Assembly (NCBI GenBank): GCA_964036045.1 | Contig: OZ038379.1 | Location: 118,979,206-119,043,205 of the forward strand | Length of the DNA stretch: 64,000 bases | Direction: 5' to 3' | Source: Eutreptiella sp. 'Long Island Sound 2002' | Lineage: Eukaryota; Euglenozoa; Euglenophyceae; Eutreptiales; Eutreptiaceae | Part shown: in pieces, positions 42,787 to 53,939 of the stretch | Layout of the letters: every line of letters begins with the position of its first letter | How positions within the stretch are numbered: the stretch's first letter is position 1 | Position numbers and translations under genes: made by a program | Notes under the pieces: generated by a model | What the model saw: only the letters and a program-made list of their open reading frames with translations | Told to the model about the DNA's origin: nothing | Database searches by the model: none

Positions 42787-42892
42787 ACCTACCCGCACCA
42801 AGACCACTGCGGCGGGGTGGCGGGAGGAACGAGTGACCTACCCTCACCAAGACGGCTGCGGCGGGGTGGCGGGACGAACAAGTCCTGCGCCT
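42787..42892 (+). repeat. ~52-bp tandem duplication
   Basis: GACCTACCCGCACCAAGAC, then CTGCGGCGGGGTGGCGGGA, repeated once with a few changes. Confidence 0.8.
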
Positions 42893-42954
42893 TGCCCCAC
42901 CCCTGTCGCCCCGTTTGCATACAATGTGCCAAAGTATGCAAATTCAAATAGCAC

Positions 42955-43085
42955 ACACTAAAAAAATTCCTCTTGGCGAAAAAAAATTCTTACATCGGGT
43001 GCGAGCTTTTTTTCGGGGGGTACCTTGGAGGTGGGGGGGGGGGTACAAAATAATTTGCGCAAATTTGTTTCCAGCCCCCCCGTTG
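42955..43085 (+). repeat. dispersed G-tract/poly-A repeat, copy B
   Basis: AAAAAAATTCCT, GAAAAAAAATTCT, TTTTTTTCGGGGGGTACC, a long G run, then TACAAAATAATTTG. Matches 41480-41620 in the same orientation. Confidence 0.75.
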
Positions 43086-43089
43086 CCAA

Positions 43090-44980
43090 GTGAATCCCCG
43101 GCAGCAACAGCCCCTGCTTCTCGCACTCTACACGACCAAAGAATGAGTCTCAAGACCGAGGGAGATCCCGAATGAAGCCTGCTGCCAAGGCGAGGCAAAA
43201 ACCTTTCCCCTTGACTGGATTTGGGGTGACACCGGCCGCCCAACACGTGTGGTGGGTGGCGTGAAGATCCCGGTGACCGGGCGGCAGTCGTCGCGGAATG
43301 ACACCTCCAAGACCAACACACAGGCATCCCATCGCGCGCGCAAACACAAGAGCTCAGTGGAGGAGACCCGGCGGAGGAAAGTGGAGGGGTCAAGTGCCGC
43401 ATTCACCACACATGGATTAAACCACGAGCGGGCCCTGTCCATGCACCCGTACAACCCCACCCCCATACAATCCCCCTGTGGCCCCCCATGGGCCATACAA
43501 TACGGGCGCGCAGCCCGAACGGGGTCACCACGCACAGCGCCCAAAGAAGTGCTCCGCCCATTCTGCAGTGGCCAAGAAGCCCAGTGCCACACAATCTACC
43601 CCTAGGCATCGGTGGACGGTATTGCAAAACACATCCTTGTCGTCCTAGTCACCGACACATAGCTTGTTATGCCTAAGAAGCCCGAAGGCCACCAGCCAAC
43701 AACACGGAAGCGCTCAAATAAAAGGGGATAGGGCCACCGGATAAGCGAAAGAACAAAAGACGTTCCAGCCTATAGCTTCAACGATGAGCTGCATGCGGTG
43801 GAACACTGGACGTGACTCCGGCCTCAATATTTGGGGCTGAGGCATGAGAACTCCTGTTGTTTAGGCAACACCGGAGGAGCCTCTTGACGATGCAAAAATG
43901 CAAAAACTCCGACGGCTTCCAGTCACCCGACCCCACAGACCCAAACAGGCAGCACAACGGAAGCCACACGCTGCGCCGGATGCGAGCCACGAGACATGGC
44001 GGCAACTTCCCACTCAACGTGGCCTGTGAGGTCTTGCCGGCCACACCTTTCTGGAGATCGTGAACCGATGGCACCCCATCTGAAGCGCGAGGACGCAACG
44101 CCCCCATCACCCAGCACGAGGAGTCGCATCTGAGTGCGGCAGATAGACTGATTGGGGGGTGGGGGCATAGGGGCACAGGGCGATCCCCGTCTGGAGACTG
44201 CCAAGATCGTAACCCAAACCCTACTTGGCGCACTGCATGTTAGAGGCCTAGTGTTGCATATCGGCCATAAAGGCGGTCTTCTTGGAGGGGAAGTAGTGCC
44301 CGGGGAGAGTGGCCCTCTCTCCCAGCTGAAACTGCTGGTCACGGACCCGCAGCTGCATGAAGGTCACCGACACCACTTCCGCCTGCCGCACCGAGACAGC
44401 AAGGGATTCAGCAAAAACTTGAGCATTACACTCACCCCGGCACCGCTCCGAGCCTACCGCCGGTGGTGAAGAGAAAGGGACTGCCGTATCCTGGGCAGTG
44501 TCCTCCCGGAAAGACTTCATCGCCTGCTAGCAAGCATGCAAGATTGCATCCGAGTCCCACTCACCCACCTGCACCTAGTGCGGCATGAGTGTGCACGCAA
44601 GGAAGCAGAGGGTGATGCCACACTCACACGCAAGAGGGAAGTGGAAGGCGGCCGATGGGGTCTTGCGGTCAAAGGAGCTCGGACCCGACACCAATGTGGA
44701 CCAGCATCGCCAGGTGTGCGTTGAGACCCGGTAGCAGCTCGCACCCACACGCTGTGGCAGTGGAACTCTTATGCATCAACAACTAGTCGGTCTCCTTTCG
44801 AGAAATGTGCCTTGACTTGAGCGGCACTATATTCATTGGGGTACTCCGGGATGGTACGAGCACACCAGCGACGCTCAAGGCCCCTCGGGGGCCTGGGCTT
44901 TGAAAAACCATCCCCCTCCCCCCTTTCCCAGTGCCGCGTTGAGGTCACCGTGGAGGAAATTGAAGATGGCCCCTGAGCGC
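43090..44980. other. no recognisable gene
   Basis: Several open frames on both strands (for example 43128-43592 minus and 43778-44342 minus) with no motif I can assign. Confidence 0.35.
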
Positions 44981-44982
44981 TC

Positions 44983-45360
44983 CGCCCCGGTATTAACACA
45001 GATTTACGGTCCGCCATGTGAACGGAGATAGGTCCCGGCAAGGTTGCCGCGCTCTGTAACTCTGAATTGGGTTATGAGCTTGCTCTGGCAATGGTGCATG
45101 TGCACCACCCATGCATTCATTTGTGTCCCCTTGGGGCCCCTCACTCTGGTCGCACCATGCATCACATAAGGGGTCTTAGAGAGAATTACGGCCCGGTGTT
45201 CACACCGAGTTATGGTCTGCCATGAGAATGGAGATAGGTGCCCACCACTATCGGCGGCACTCCATAACTCGTAATTGTGCCATGTGCTCGCCCTAGCAGT
45301 GGTGCATGCGCACCACCCATAGATACATTCATTTTTGCCCCCTCAAACCCCTTACTCTAC
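44983..45360 (+). repeat. imperfect ~206-bp tandem duplication
   Basis: CCCGGTATTAACACAG...GGAGATAGGT...CACCACCCAT...CATTCATTTG at 44983-45165 recurs at about 45190-45360 with scattered changes (GGAGATAGGTGCC, GCGCACCACCCATAG). Confidence 0.75.
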
Positions 45361-46190
45361 TCACAAGTATTTGGGCCGAGAGATATTCAAACTCCACCAC
45401 CATGACTTGTGCACTCACAACAACACTCCACCATGTTTATGCACACGTGGCTTGCTGACGTGCACAAGCGTGCTATTGCCACAATCGTCCCAATATTGTG
45501 TTGACTCCCGCAATTGCGCCTCCATAAAAATGAGCGGCTCTTGGGCACCCACCAACAGCGCCCATCCCTTGGACATAGGCGTAGAAGAGCCGCATGCGCC
45601 TTTTGGACCGACCACCATGTTTCATTGTTGCTCACACACCGCTAACATTTTGCGATTTTCCACGTAACTTTTCCAAGAAGCAAGGCTGCCCCTGTTGTTC
45701 TTGTCCTTGAAATAATATTGTGGCTTTGTGTCAGCAATAACACGAGCATGCTTCCATCGCAATGTCCGGCTCGTTTCATCCGCTTCTCGCTGAGCTGTCT
45801 CCTTCGCGGCTCTTGTCATTAGGCCCTAATCAATCGTGTCCCTCTTGCCTTCCTCTTGGTAGCCCGCAATTTTGAATACCTCTACATTCAACTGGCTGCC
45901 TCCGCCCTTGGTGCTGCCATGGACCATGCGGCCGTGCCAATTGCACAAACCGCAGTAAAATTCGTGGGCTTTTGAGGGTCGTGTTAAGGTTGAAAACCCC
46001 CAAGCCCTAATACGCACTACATGGGATGACTTGGACTTTGCTGTTGGAGCGAAACTCCATGTGTTCAAACAATCGTATGGCCTTGTTGTGCATATCTTAG
46101 TGTTTGCAATGCAAAGGGCAAGTATTGTTGCATGTTTAGGGAAGTTGCGAGCTTGGAAACACCAAGGTTGCCCATAGTACCCCCCCCCCC
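45360..46190. other. no recognisable gene
   Basis: Short frames on both strands. A C run of about 13 lies near 46180-46192. Confidence 0.35.
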
Positions 46191-46199
46191 CATGTGCAA

Positions 46200-46275
46200 C
46201 GAATAATTATGTACACAAAAAATACGGTTCGAACAGGTAGTGTTCGTTGGACACAGTGTTCGTTGCGCGCGACAA
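46200..46275 (+). repeat. direct repeat flanking pogo-like element, left
   Basis: ATTATGTACACAAAAAATACG, GTTCGAACAGGTAGTGTTCG, TTGGACACAGTGTTCGTTG. The same block, same orientation, lies at 49133-49200 beyond the transposase start. Confidence 0.85.
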
Positions 46276-46354
46276 TGTTGTGAACCGGCGGTAACACATC
46301 CGTGTGCACGAGATACCCAGCCCATGCAAAGCACAATGCGCCGGAGAATTCCAC

Positions 46355-47762
46355 TTAACACTTTTCCGAGTAGAAGCCCTTGTTGCGGTCCCGCTTCATG
46401 CGGAAAAGCTGAACGTGCTCCCCGGGCTTGGGGCTTTTCTTGGCACGGGCAGAAGTGGCAGCCCCATCCGAGTCGCTCACCTTGGGGACGGACAGATTTG
46501 ATGGGACAGCACTGCCCTCCATCAAATCACGGGTTAGGTACAGGGTGTCCTCAAAAACACGGCACAAACCCCACACCCCACGCCCTGACTTGGCCCAAAC
46601 CACGTCACACTCACGATCATCGTCACTATCAGAGTAATCAACACCACTACTATCATCGGAGTCACCTGAGTCATCCGTATCAGTTTGTGAGCCATCATCA
46701 GAGTCGGACTCAGGATCATGCTTCTTGAAAAATTCTGTGTCCTCCAATTGGGACAACTTCAAACGACTCGGAAAATACGCGGTGCGGCATGCCTCACGAA
46801 TGGCATCATCCGTAATGGCTGCAAAAGCACGCACAACCCAGTTTGCAACCTCTTTACGCGAGGGCTGAGGTACCGGGCCCTGTTTTTTGGTTCGGCCCAT
46901 GATGTTTTCCTCCGCCCACATGGCATACTCCTCCTCTAGCTCCCCTTTGAAAGTGCCGTTGAATCCGGGCTTGTCACATGCTTGTGCATATGGCGTACCA
47001 TTTGGTGGTCCAATAAAAAGGGGCATGGAAACGTGCGGCGACCGAAATACACGGCAAACGGAAACATGCATATGACACGGTGCACCGTCAACTGCATACA
47101 CTCCCTTTTCATCCTTACCAAATGGAATTGTCCCCATGAGTGTCTCACGCACAATGAAGATCATGGCTGCCTCATTGTTTTTCCCTTTGGTCGTGACCGT
47201 TTGTTCAATCCCCTTGCAAGCATTTTGCTTCTTCAAGGCTTGCAACTCCCTTTTAATTTTGCCGTTTGGTTTCGCCCTTCCATATTAACACCGGTTTAAG
47301 GCCTCTTTATCAACCCCCACAGAAATTCTGATGGCGAAGTGGAGGTATGCAGTAATATTATTTTTTGACCTTCCATTTATCTTTACGACGACGCGATGTG
47401 CCCCCCTATCGTCTAAACATTTAGTGGGGACTGGTTCCAGGCTCACTTGCGTTTCATCCCCATTAGCCAACCACTGAATCTTCCCCTTACGGATTGCGTC
47501 ATGGAGGGTGGCCCGGTAGCGGCGGACCAAAGGCATCACACTCTCGTCGCATGCGCGCCGATAAGATGTGACGCGTCGCGACGAAATGTTACGACGCCGC
47601 CAAAAGCCAGCCCACCAATTTTCAAGTTGAGCGGGTTTCAGGGCTGCAATGTCGCTGCTCAACTCTTTCGCCTTCCAAATCAGCATCCTCTTGGTGACAC
47701 ACACGCGTATCTTCCGTCGGCGCATCAGCCACTTGCGAAGACGGCCCTCGATGTGGTGATGC
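46355..47762 (-). pseudogene. pogo-like transposase, exon 2 (CENP-B HTH, DDD core, C-terminal domain)
   Basis: Second exon, minus strand. It begins after the intron with HHHIEGRLRKWLMRRRKIRV (CENP-B/Tc5-type helix-turn-helix). The catalytic core follows: first Asp in WLANGDETQVS (near 47458), second in VDGAPCHMH (near 47089), third in CDKPGFNGTFK (near 46975), the usual DDD layout of pogo-type transposases, which cut and paste DNA. The tail has a run of Ser/Asp and then CDVVWAKSGRGVWG... PGEHVQLFRMK, somewhat like a PWWP chromatin-reader fold. Between 47310 and 47250 the frame is broken by a TAA, but the +1 frame there reads GLKPVLIWKG, a motif expected at that point, so two compensating indels (or assembly errors) are likely. 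Confidence 0.8.
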
Positions 47763-48176
47763 CTGCGGGAGCAACCAAACATGATACCGCATCCCACGAC
47801 ACCGAGGTTGCTGAATTCTGGGCTCTGCAGCCCGTACTGTCGCACCAGGAATTTTTAATTTTTAGTCTGATGCATCCCGCGACACACAGGTTGCTGAATT
47901 CTGGGCCCTGCAGCCCGTACTGTCGCACCAGGAAACCTTTAATTTTTAGTCTGATGCATCCCACGACACACAGGTTGCGAAATTCTGGGCCCTGCAGCCC
48001 GTACTGTCGCACCAAGAATTTTTAATTTTTAGTCTGATGCATCCCACGACACACAGGTTGCTGAGTTCTGGGCCCTGCAGCCCGTACTGTCGCACCAGGA
48101 ATTTTTGATTTTTAGTCTGATGCATCCCACGACACACAGGTTGCTGAATTCTGGGTCCTGCAGCGCACGTACACAC
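47763..48176 (-). other. transposase intron, 414 bp (GT-AG)
   Basis: Donor CAGTCGAG|GTGTGT and acceptor GCTCCCGCAG|GCATC on the minus strand. Splicing joins GKQSR to HHHIEGRLRKW in frame, restoring the linker between the two helix-turn-helix domains. The intron is largely made of an 83-84 bp tandem repeat. Confidence 0.8.
47800..48165 (+). repeat. 83-84 bp tandem repeat, 4.4 copies, within intron
   Basis: TTGCTGAATTCTGGG, then CCTGCAGCCCGTACTGTCGC, AATTTTTAATTTTTAGTCTG and ATGCATCCCACGACACACAG. The TTGCTGA landmark is at 47808, 47891, 47975, 48058 and 48141. The reading frames across it are only by-products. Confidence 0.95.
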
Positions 48177-48982
48177 CTCGACTGTTTTCCTGGGTGTAGT
48201 GTTTTGCGATGCCCTCCCGACTGATGGGCCTTTTTGCGTAGCGCTGCCTCTTGTGCCTCCCAGCCGTCTTGGCCAGCAATCGATCCGGGTGACACCTTGA
48301 ACTTGGCGGCAGCGACGTTCACCCCGTACTGCTTGGAGTACTCAACGACACGGAGCTTGAAGCGCGCGTCGCGATGCACGCGGATGGGTTTCGCGGCCAC
48401 TTCAGCCCTTGTGCGACGCCGCTTGGAGAACACCTTCCGTGACCGCTTTGCTGACGGCTCATCTTCAGCACGGCCGGCGGCGGTGCTCGTGGCCTTGAAG
48501 AAATCGGTGAGTGTGGGCTGATTGGGCATAGGCTGTGGTGGAGCCTTTCGCCCAGCCGGTTTTGCCCTTGGGGGGGGCTGTGAAGCGCGCACGGAGGAGT
48601 ACGCGGGGGGAGGTTCCTCCCATTGGGTTTCCCGTTTGGTGTGGTTCACGTAGAACACACTTCCATCGGGGGTTCGGCGTTGTTCCCAACCAGGTGGAAG
48701 CGAAGAGTGTGATGGTGGAGAGGTGCGGCGACCGCGAGACGTGGGCTGCGGGGTCTCCTCCGATGAAGTTGATGACATCGGTGAAGGGGAGCGCAAATGG
48801 AACTTCACCGCACTGAGAGGGGCGGATGGGTTTTCATAGTCGCGCCCATTTCGGCTGTACTTCAGCCGGACAAAGTCATCACCGTCATCAGAAGTCCCAA
48901 GAATTGTGGCTCGTACAATCTCGCCGGTGTGGTACCGCTTGTACAGCACCTCACGGCCAGGTGCCAGTAGGGAGTCAGTCAT
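48177..48982 (-). CDS. pogo-like transposase, exon 1 (Tudor-like, WW, PIP box, Psq HTH)
   Basis: First exon of the pogo-like transposase; start chosen at ATG 48982 (MTDSLLAPG), with an in-frame upstream ATG at 49084 possible. Numbering from 49084: residues 41-96 resemble a Tudor-like module ([20 protein letters not shown]... DDFVRLKY), 129-158 are a clear WW domain ([25 protein letters not shown]) followed at once by PPAY, a WW-ligand type motif. Residues 189-196 are QPTLTDFF, a consensus QxxLxxFF PCNA-interacting box. 213-224 are basic (likely nuclear signal), and 236-285 form a Psq-type helix-turn-helix. The frame has no defect. WW and Tudor-like modules are unusual for this family. Confidence 0.8.
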
Positions 48983-49132
48983 AGTGGGCAATAGAGGTCC
49001 TATAGTTGAGGGACACCACTTCCCCACACCCTGCTTTAGAGTTTTCTGCAACATACATTGCAACAACCCCTCATTTCCCCGCACCTTTGGCCTGAAACCT
49101 CAATTCTGATGTCTCGTACCTAATTATGTACC

Positions 49133-49200
49133 CAATTAATTAGGTACCCAAAAAATACGGTTCGAACGGGTAGTGTTCGTTGGACACAGTGTTCGTTGGA
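49133..49200 (+). repeat. direct repeat flanking pogo-like element, right
   Basis: AAAAAATACGGTTCGAACGG, GTAGTGTTCGTTGGACACAG, TGTTCGTTGGACAC, then a G run of about 15. Same orientation as 46200-46275. Inverted terminal repeats would be expected for a pogo element, so this pair is unusual. Confidence 0.85.
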
Positions 49201-49214
49201 CACGGGGGGGGGGG

Positions 49215-51620
49215 GGGGTATGATAGCCGGTTCATCGCATGAATCCCCCGGGTTTGTAACACCCGGATTTAAAAACCAAGGGCCATACCTAGGTTTCAGG
49301 CCAAATCTAGTTGTGATGTCCAGGATCTTGGAATGTGCAAAATGCACTTGGTACCCCTTCGCATTCGGATGCCAAATTCAAATGGCGCCCCATCTGCTTT
49401 ATTGTGTGCAAATGTCAGGAATTGGCTTTCAATGCATTGCTGCATCTTGCATGTGGTACCGAATCAAAGCTGTGTGTTAGCCACTAGAACGACAATGATT
49501 GCCACCATTCAGATGGATTCACCACCTAAGCCATGTGTTAAGGCATTTGAATAGCATAACCCTACCGCCATGCCTTGTCGTCCTCGCAATCATACAACAA
49601 GAGATAATACAGGTGTATTTTTGGGTCAAAGGGGGACATAAGATAAACTACATTACATCTACAACATTCGAAGAGGCCTTGTGGCTCACCTGCCACACAT
49701 GCCAACACAAAGCAGGATGCCTGCCTGTTCGGTGTATGTCCGACTTGATACGAACCCTGAGTAGGGTATAGCTAGTTTACCTTGCCACACGCCACAACCA
49801 TGGAGGACTTTTGTGCATCTTTTGATACACATGCACTCAAGATGGTGTGAGAGACATGGATATGTTGAGTAGAAGAGCCTCAAATCCAAGACAGCAGCTT
49901 GGCGGGATCTGAAGAACTCACATTCACGATGCGACTTATCAAAGGTATGTATTTTTTTTTGCACGGTAGGGCAATTCCTCGGGCAGCAGTGGTGCACAAG
50001 TCCCTTTGGGCTATGAGACCAAGTGAAAATGCACAAGTTCACGTAGTTGACTTTCAGGTGAAGTGACGATATGCTCGCGCCATTTTAGATCACACTGCAT
50101 GTGTCTACAGCACGTCAAAAGTTCAGACTACTTTTGGCGAAAAAGTCCCACACTGACCACCTACTACGCCACGCGCTCATGGCAACATGTTTATACATAA
50201 AGCGGGTGCATAACCGGGATGAAGGCCCTATTTGCCGGGAATGATATGCAAGACACTGACAAACACGTCGAGCATGGTCTTGTCTTTGGCATTTTTGATG
50301 CACAGACGACATTAGTTTGCCACTTTGGTGCACTTTGATCAAGCTGGCAAGGGGAACACACTCATGCTTACTTTGGTGCCGAAGGTCCCACAAACAAAAA
50401 GGTTTTTCAGGGTTGAAAGATTGTGCCACACAGATTGTATGCTGCCCAAACTACATAACGGTCTGGAAGGACCGAGGCTCCCATGTACATAGAATATTTT
50501 GGGGTTGCAAATTGTATGCCTTTTAATGAGCAGTGGGTCCTTGTACTTGAAGTAGGTGGGTAAGCTTTGTTTGATTCATTTGAGAAAAAGAACACCCCTT
50601 TTTCATGACACCAACTTCTTGCACATGTCAGCCATGAGGCAGATGTTAAGAATGCCAAAAAGCGAATGCCTTTTTGTCATTCATGAAGCCACACAACTCA
50701 AGATCTGCGAAGTGGTGTACACCAACATTTCCCTCTGTCTTCTTGTGTTTTGTGCGGTTGCACCGTGATGCATGATTCTTTCTTGGTGGACATGCAGGAA
50801 GGGATGCAATAGTCGTCTATTGGGGCTTCTGTGGACAGGCAGCAGTCACTGTTCGTGGAGGCGGTGGGGTGCTGGAGCCCAAGACCGGTGGAATGAAAGC
50901 GACACAATCCAACTCAAATCATGAATGAAGTGCCCACTGGAGGCCAAGCCCGTCAAGTGTTGTGTACAGCAAACACACAAAACGCAAATGCGATGCCACA
51001 GAGGCGAAGGTCAAATGCAGACGTTTGAATGCCAAATCTCCGGCCGTTGCGAACCTCCAGCCTCCAGTGCAATGTACATCAACGCAGCTGTGAGGAAAAT
51101 TGGGAGGACATCATAAACGCATAATACGCGATGCACATGCACAGGAGCACATATTTGCTCTTCAAGGAAGTTCTATGAAGATGTGGAGATCCTGTCGAGA
51201 ATATCAATTGAAACTAAAATCAACAACTTTGGGCACCATAGAAAAATGCATCTTGCCTCAAACCAGTTGGTTGCCAACCCAACCTTCAAATGTTCCATAT
51301 ATTTGTGCCTTAGCAAAATGTTGACGATTGTGTGTATGGACATGTTGAGGCAGAGCGTAGAAAGCAAATTGCTGCCATGATTAGACAGGGCACACCCCAA
51401 GCAGGGGAAAAAGGCAGTCCGCTGCAGTTGCCAAAATCTAACAACCTGATGGCTGGTCTGCCCTGATTCCAAGAAAGGGTGCTCCAAGATCAAAATCCTG
51501 CAATTTGCCACCCCTTCCATGCAGAACTGTGACCTCGTGGCTCAGCTCTGCTTTGTATTGTCATCTTATGCCCGTAGATGGAGGCCAGTATCAATGGATG
51601 CATTGAGTGTCTCACATTGG
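49215..51620. other. no recognisable gene
   Basis: Lower in G runs and repeats than the rest of the window. Only short frames, none recognised. It could hold introns or untranslated parts of a host gene. Confidence 0.35.
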
Positions 51621-51959
51621 TTAAGGGATAGGGAAGGTAGCGTTGGGCATGGCCCCACATTCGTGTTCCATTGCGTTGATGCCGTAATCCCCCTTTGGAA
51701 ATGGCTTCACCATCTCAAATGACTGACTGCGGTACACTTCCCGCAACTTGTCCACCTTCTCCTTCTTGTAATATTGCAACAGGCAATCGAAATGTTCTTC
51801 GACATAATATCCACATCGCCCGTGCATGATTTGGCAGATGTCCCGCTTGTTCCGTGTCTCATGGCACAGCAACTTGGGGTTCTTGGCCGTAGCTCCCTGG
51901 TACCGGCTGATCCTCAGCGCCTCTTCAATGCTCATGTCTTTGTCAATCAGTCCAGCCAT
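51621..51959 (-). CDS. small twin-CX9C (CHCH-type) protein candidate
   Basis: A 112-residue minus-strand frame. ATG at 51959 is chosen because it has an A at -3 and G at +4 and begins a well-formed sequence (MAGLIDKDMSIEEALRIS); an upstream ATG at 52085 is in frame but less convincing. Residues 32-42 are C-x9-C (CHETRNKRDIC) and 49-59 are again C-x9-C (CGYYVEEHFDC), the twin CX9C arrangement of CHCH proteins that fold by disulfides in the mitochondrial intermembrane space. A charged helix follows (YYKKEKVDKLREVYR). The loop between the motifs is short (6 residues), so the fold is not certain. The last 20 codons may be read-through into an intron. It is the best candidate host gene in the window. 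Confidence 0.45.
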   Translation of the reverse strand: MAGLIDKDMSIEEALRISRYQGATAKNPKLLCHETRNKRDICQIMHGRCGYYVEEHFDCLLQYYKKEKVDKLREVYRSQSFEMVKPFPKGDYGINAMEHECGAMPNATFPIP

Positions 51960-52085
51960 TTTGTGTTGCTGAAGGCGAAGAGGTGACCAAACATACAAAG
52001 GCGAATGGGGGGTGAGGGCTAAAGTCTCATGCTCCCCTCTGCTCTTCAAGGTGTCTTGCCTGAGACAATAGAATTTCCTTAGCAT

Positions 52086-53735
52086 CGTTCAATCAAAGCA
52101 GAGCAGTTTAGTGATACGTGTTGTCCAGACAACATTGTCACTTTTCGTGCTTCTTAAGATGCCAAGACTAGTGCACGTGACTTGTGAGGTCTGATACATG
52201 TGAGTGGCGATATTGTGGGGTGCTGGGGACCAAAACCAAACCCAAAAGCAACCAAAGATGAGGATCAGCCGAAAATTTTTTCAAACGATGGATGGCACAA
52301 CACTTCAATGCCCCTCCCCACCCTTTGGTTATGAACGGACTGGCATGGAATGGTAGGCGGCACAGCCGTTTACCCCCCCCCCCCCCCCGGGTACGGAGGC
52401 GTGTGGTGTGCTGGTCACGAACGACTGCGCAGTGGCGGACCTACAGAGAGCATAGTGTCGCGATGACACCATGTCTCTTGTGATGTGTCAGTCACAGGCA
52501 CTGCAGGTACTATGACTAAGATCCCTCAACCCTGCGCAGCCACCAAGCATGCCATGCAAACAACTCAACAGCGTACCCTTACAACCATCTGCCCCCTCCC
52601 CCTCCTACCATTTGATTGCTATGTATACATGTTGCACAACACGTGGTAGTCAGAGCACCAGTCAGCATAGTGCATTGAGCACGGACCGCTATGTGGCACG
52701 TACATGAAGCATAATCTGTCTGCCACCACACTGCTTGTCTGCGTAGCCATTCAACTGGTAAGTTGGTGACTTTCTGTGGTGGTGCAGGCAGGATATGTGA
52801 GACACGCACCGTCCAGCACTGGAGGCCGTGATGCACCAAGGAGTGCGGGCGCAATATCTATGGATGGCCTTTTTCATGGCACATAGCATATCCGAGGCGG
52901 TGTGCTGGCACAAAAGAGCAATTTGCATCTAGGCTGCTGCACTGAGTAAATTCAGAAGGACAGGACCATGAAAAATAGAAGGGCAATGCATTAATCAAGG
53001 TTACTGTGAAAATATTGCTGGGGCTGCTGGCTGTCATGGCCCCTGAACTACGCGGTGTTGGACCCCATTTTAGTTGCCAGTCTGCAGTTAGTCTAGATGG
53101 TCAGCTGAAGCAAACAAGCTGGGCACCAGTATGTAAAGTTAATCCCAGTAATCGCATGCTGGGTGCCATGCATTGCCCATAGTAGATGCTGTCGGTGTCA
53201 ACAATACACTCACGATACACTCACAGACGATGCGCAAATCCTAGCACTCAGTGAGTACAGAGCACACAGCGGCCATCTCTGAAGGGCCAATTGGTCCTGT
53301 GGCAGCTACATTGACATTGTCCCTGTATCACGATGGACTGAAGGCGTTGACACGTGCGATCTCCCAAAGTGGAATGGACTTATGCTGAATTCACTTGCCG
53401 AATTGTTCCATTAGTGAAACATTAGTATACAAGGCCCAAACGCTGTGCACGTCCGCGCACTGCACGCACAATGAGCCTCCCGTACGGATGGCATCAGTTC
53501 GTTTCCACAGTGTGCACGAGAAAGGTTTGCACAATGGCATTAAAATTGAGCGAGAAATTTCGCATGCTTCCATGATTTTTTGCCCTAGGAGGTTCATGCA
53601 TGACCTGGATCTCAATGCCAGGCCCCAAGCACACCTTCCTTTTGGTTGCTATGCAGCCAGAGTCTTCAAATTTCGAAAAAAAAAATCCACCCCTCGGTGT
53701 GTAGATGGTCTTGAGCTACCATATGTCAATTACAG
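52086..53735. other. no recognisable gene; C-run at 52375
   Basis: Short frames only. A run of about 16 C lies at about 52373-52388. Confidence 0.35.
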
Positions 53736-53804
53736 GCATTACTCTAGTGGTTGAGCAGTGGTCTCATAGTAGCAAAGCCCTAGGTTCAATTCCTAGTGGC
53801 ACCC
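53736..53804 (+). other. tRNA-like sequence, probably SINE-derived
   Basis: Has an A-box-like CTAGTGGTTGAG and a B-box-like GGTTCAATTCC inside a perfect 5-bp T-arm stem (CTAGG/CCTAG) with a 7-base loop, and CTCATAG at the anticodon position. The acceptor and anticodon stems do not pair, so it is not a functional tRNA. It could be the head of a tRNA-derived SINE or a tRNA pseudogene. Confidence 0.4.
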
Positions 53805-53889
53805 TGGTCGAACCAAACTGATGGCCCACCAGCCTGATGACAAAGTTGTTATTTTCATGCACAAACCAAGCCACAAGAATACGAATGCA

Positions 53890-53936
53890 CATAGTCATAG
53901 TCATAGTCATAGTCATAGTCATAGTCATAGTCATAA
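53890..53936 (+). repeat. (CATAGT)n hexanucleotide repeat
   Basis: Seven to eight perfect tandem CATAGT units. Confidence 0.95.
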
Positions 53937-53939
53937 CCA

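Noticed and set aside
46220-46240. B-box-like GGTTCGAAC words at the pogo flanks, as possible tRNA genes
   Set aside because: No A box at the right distance and no cloverleaf; the word is part of the flanking direct repeat.
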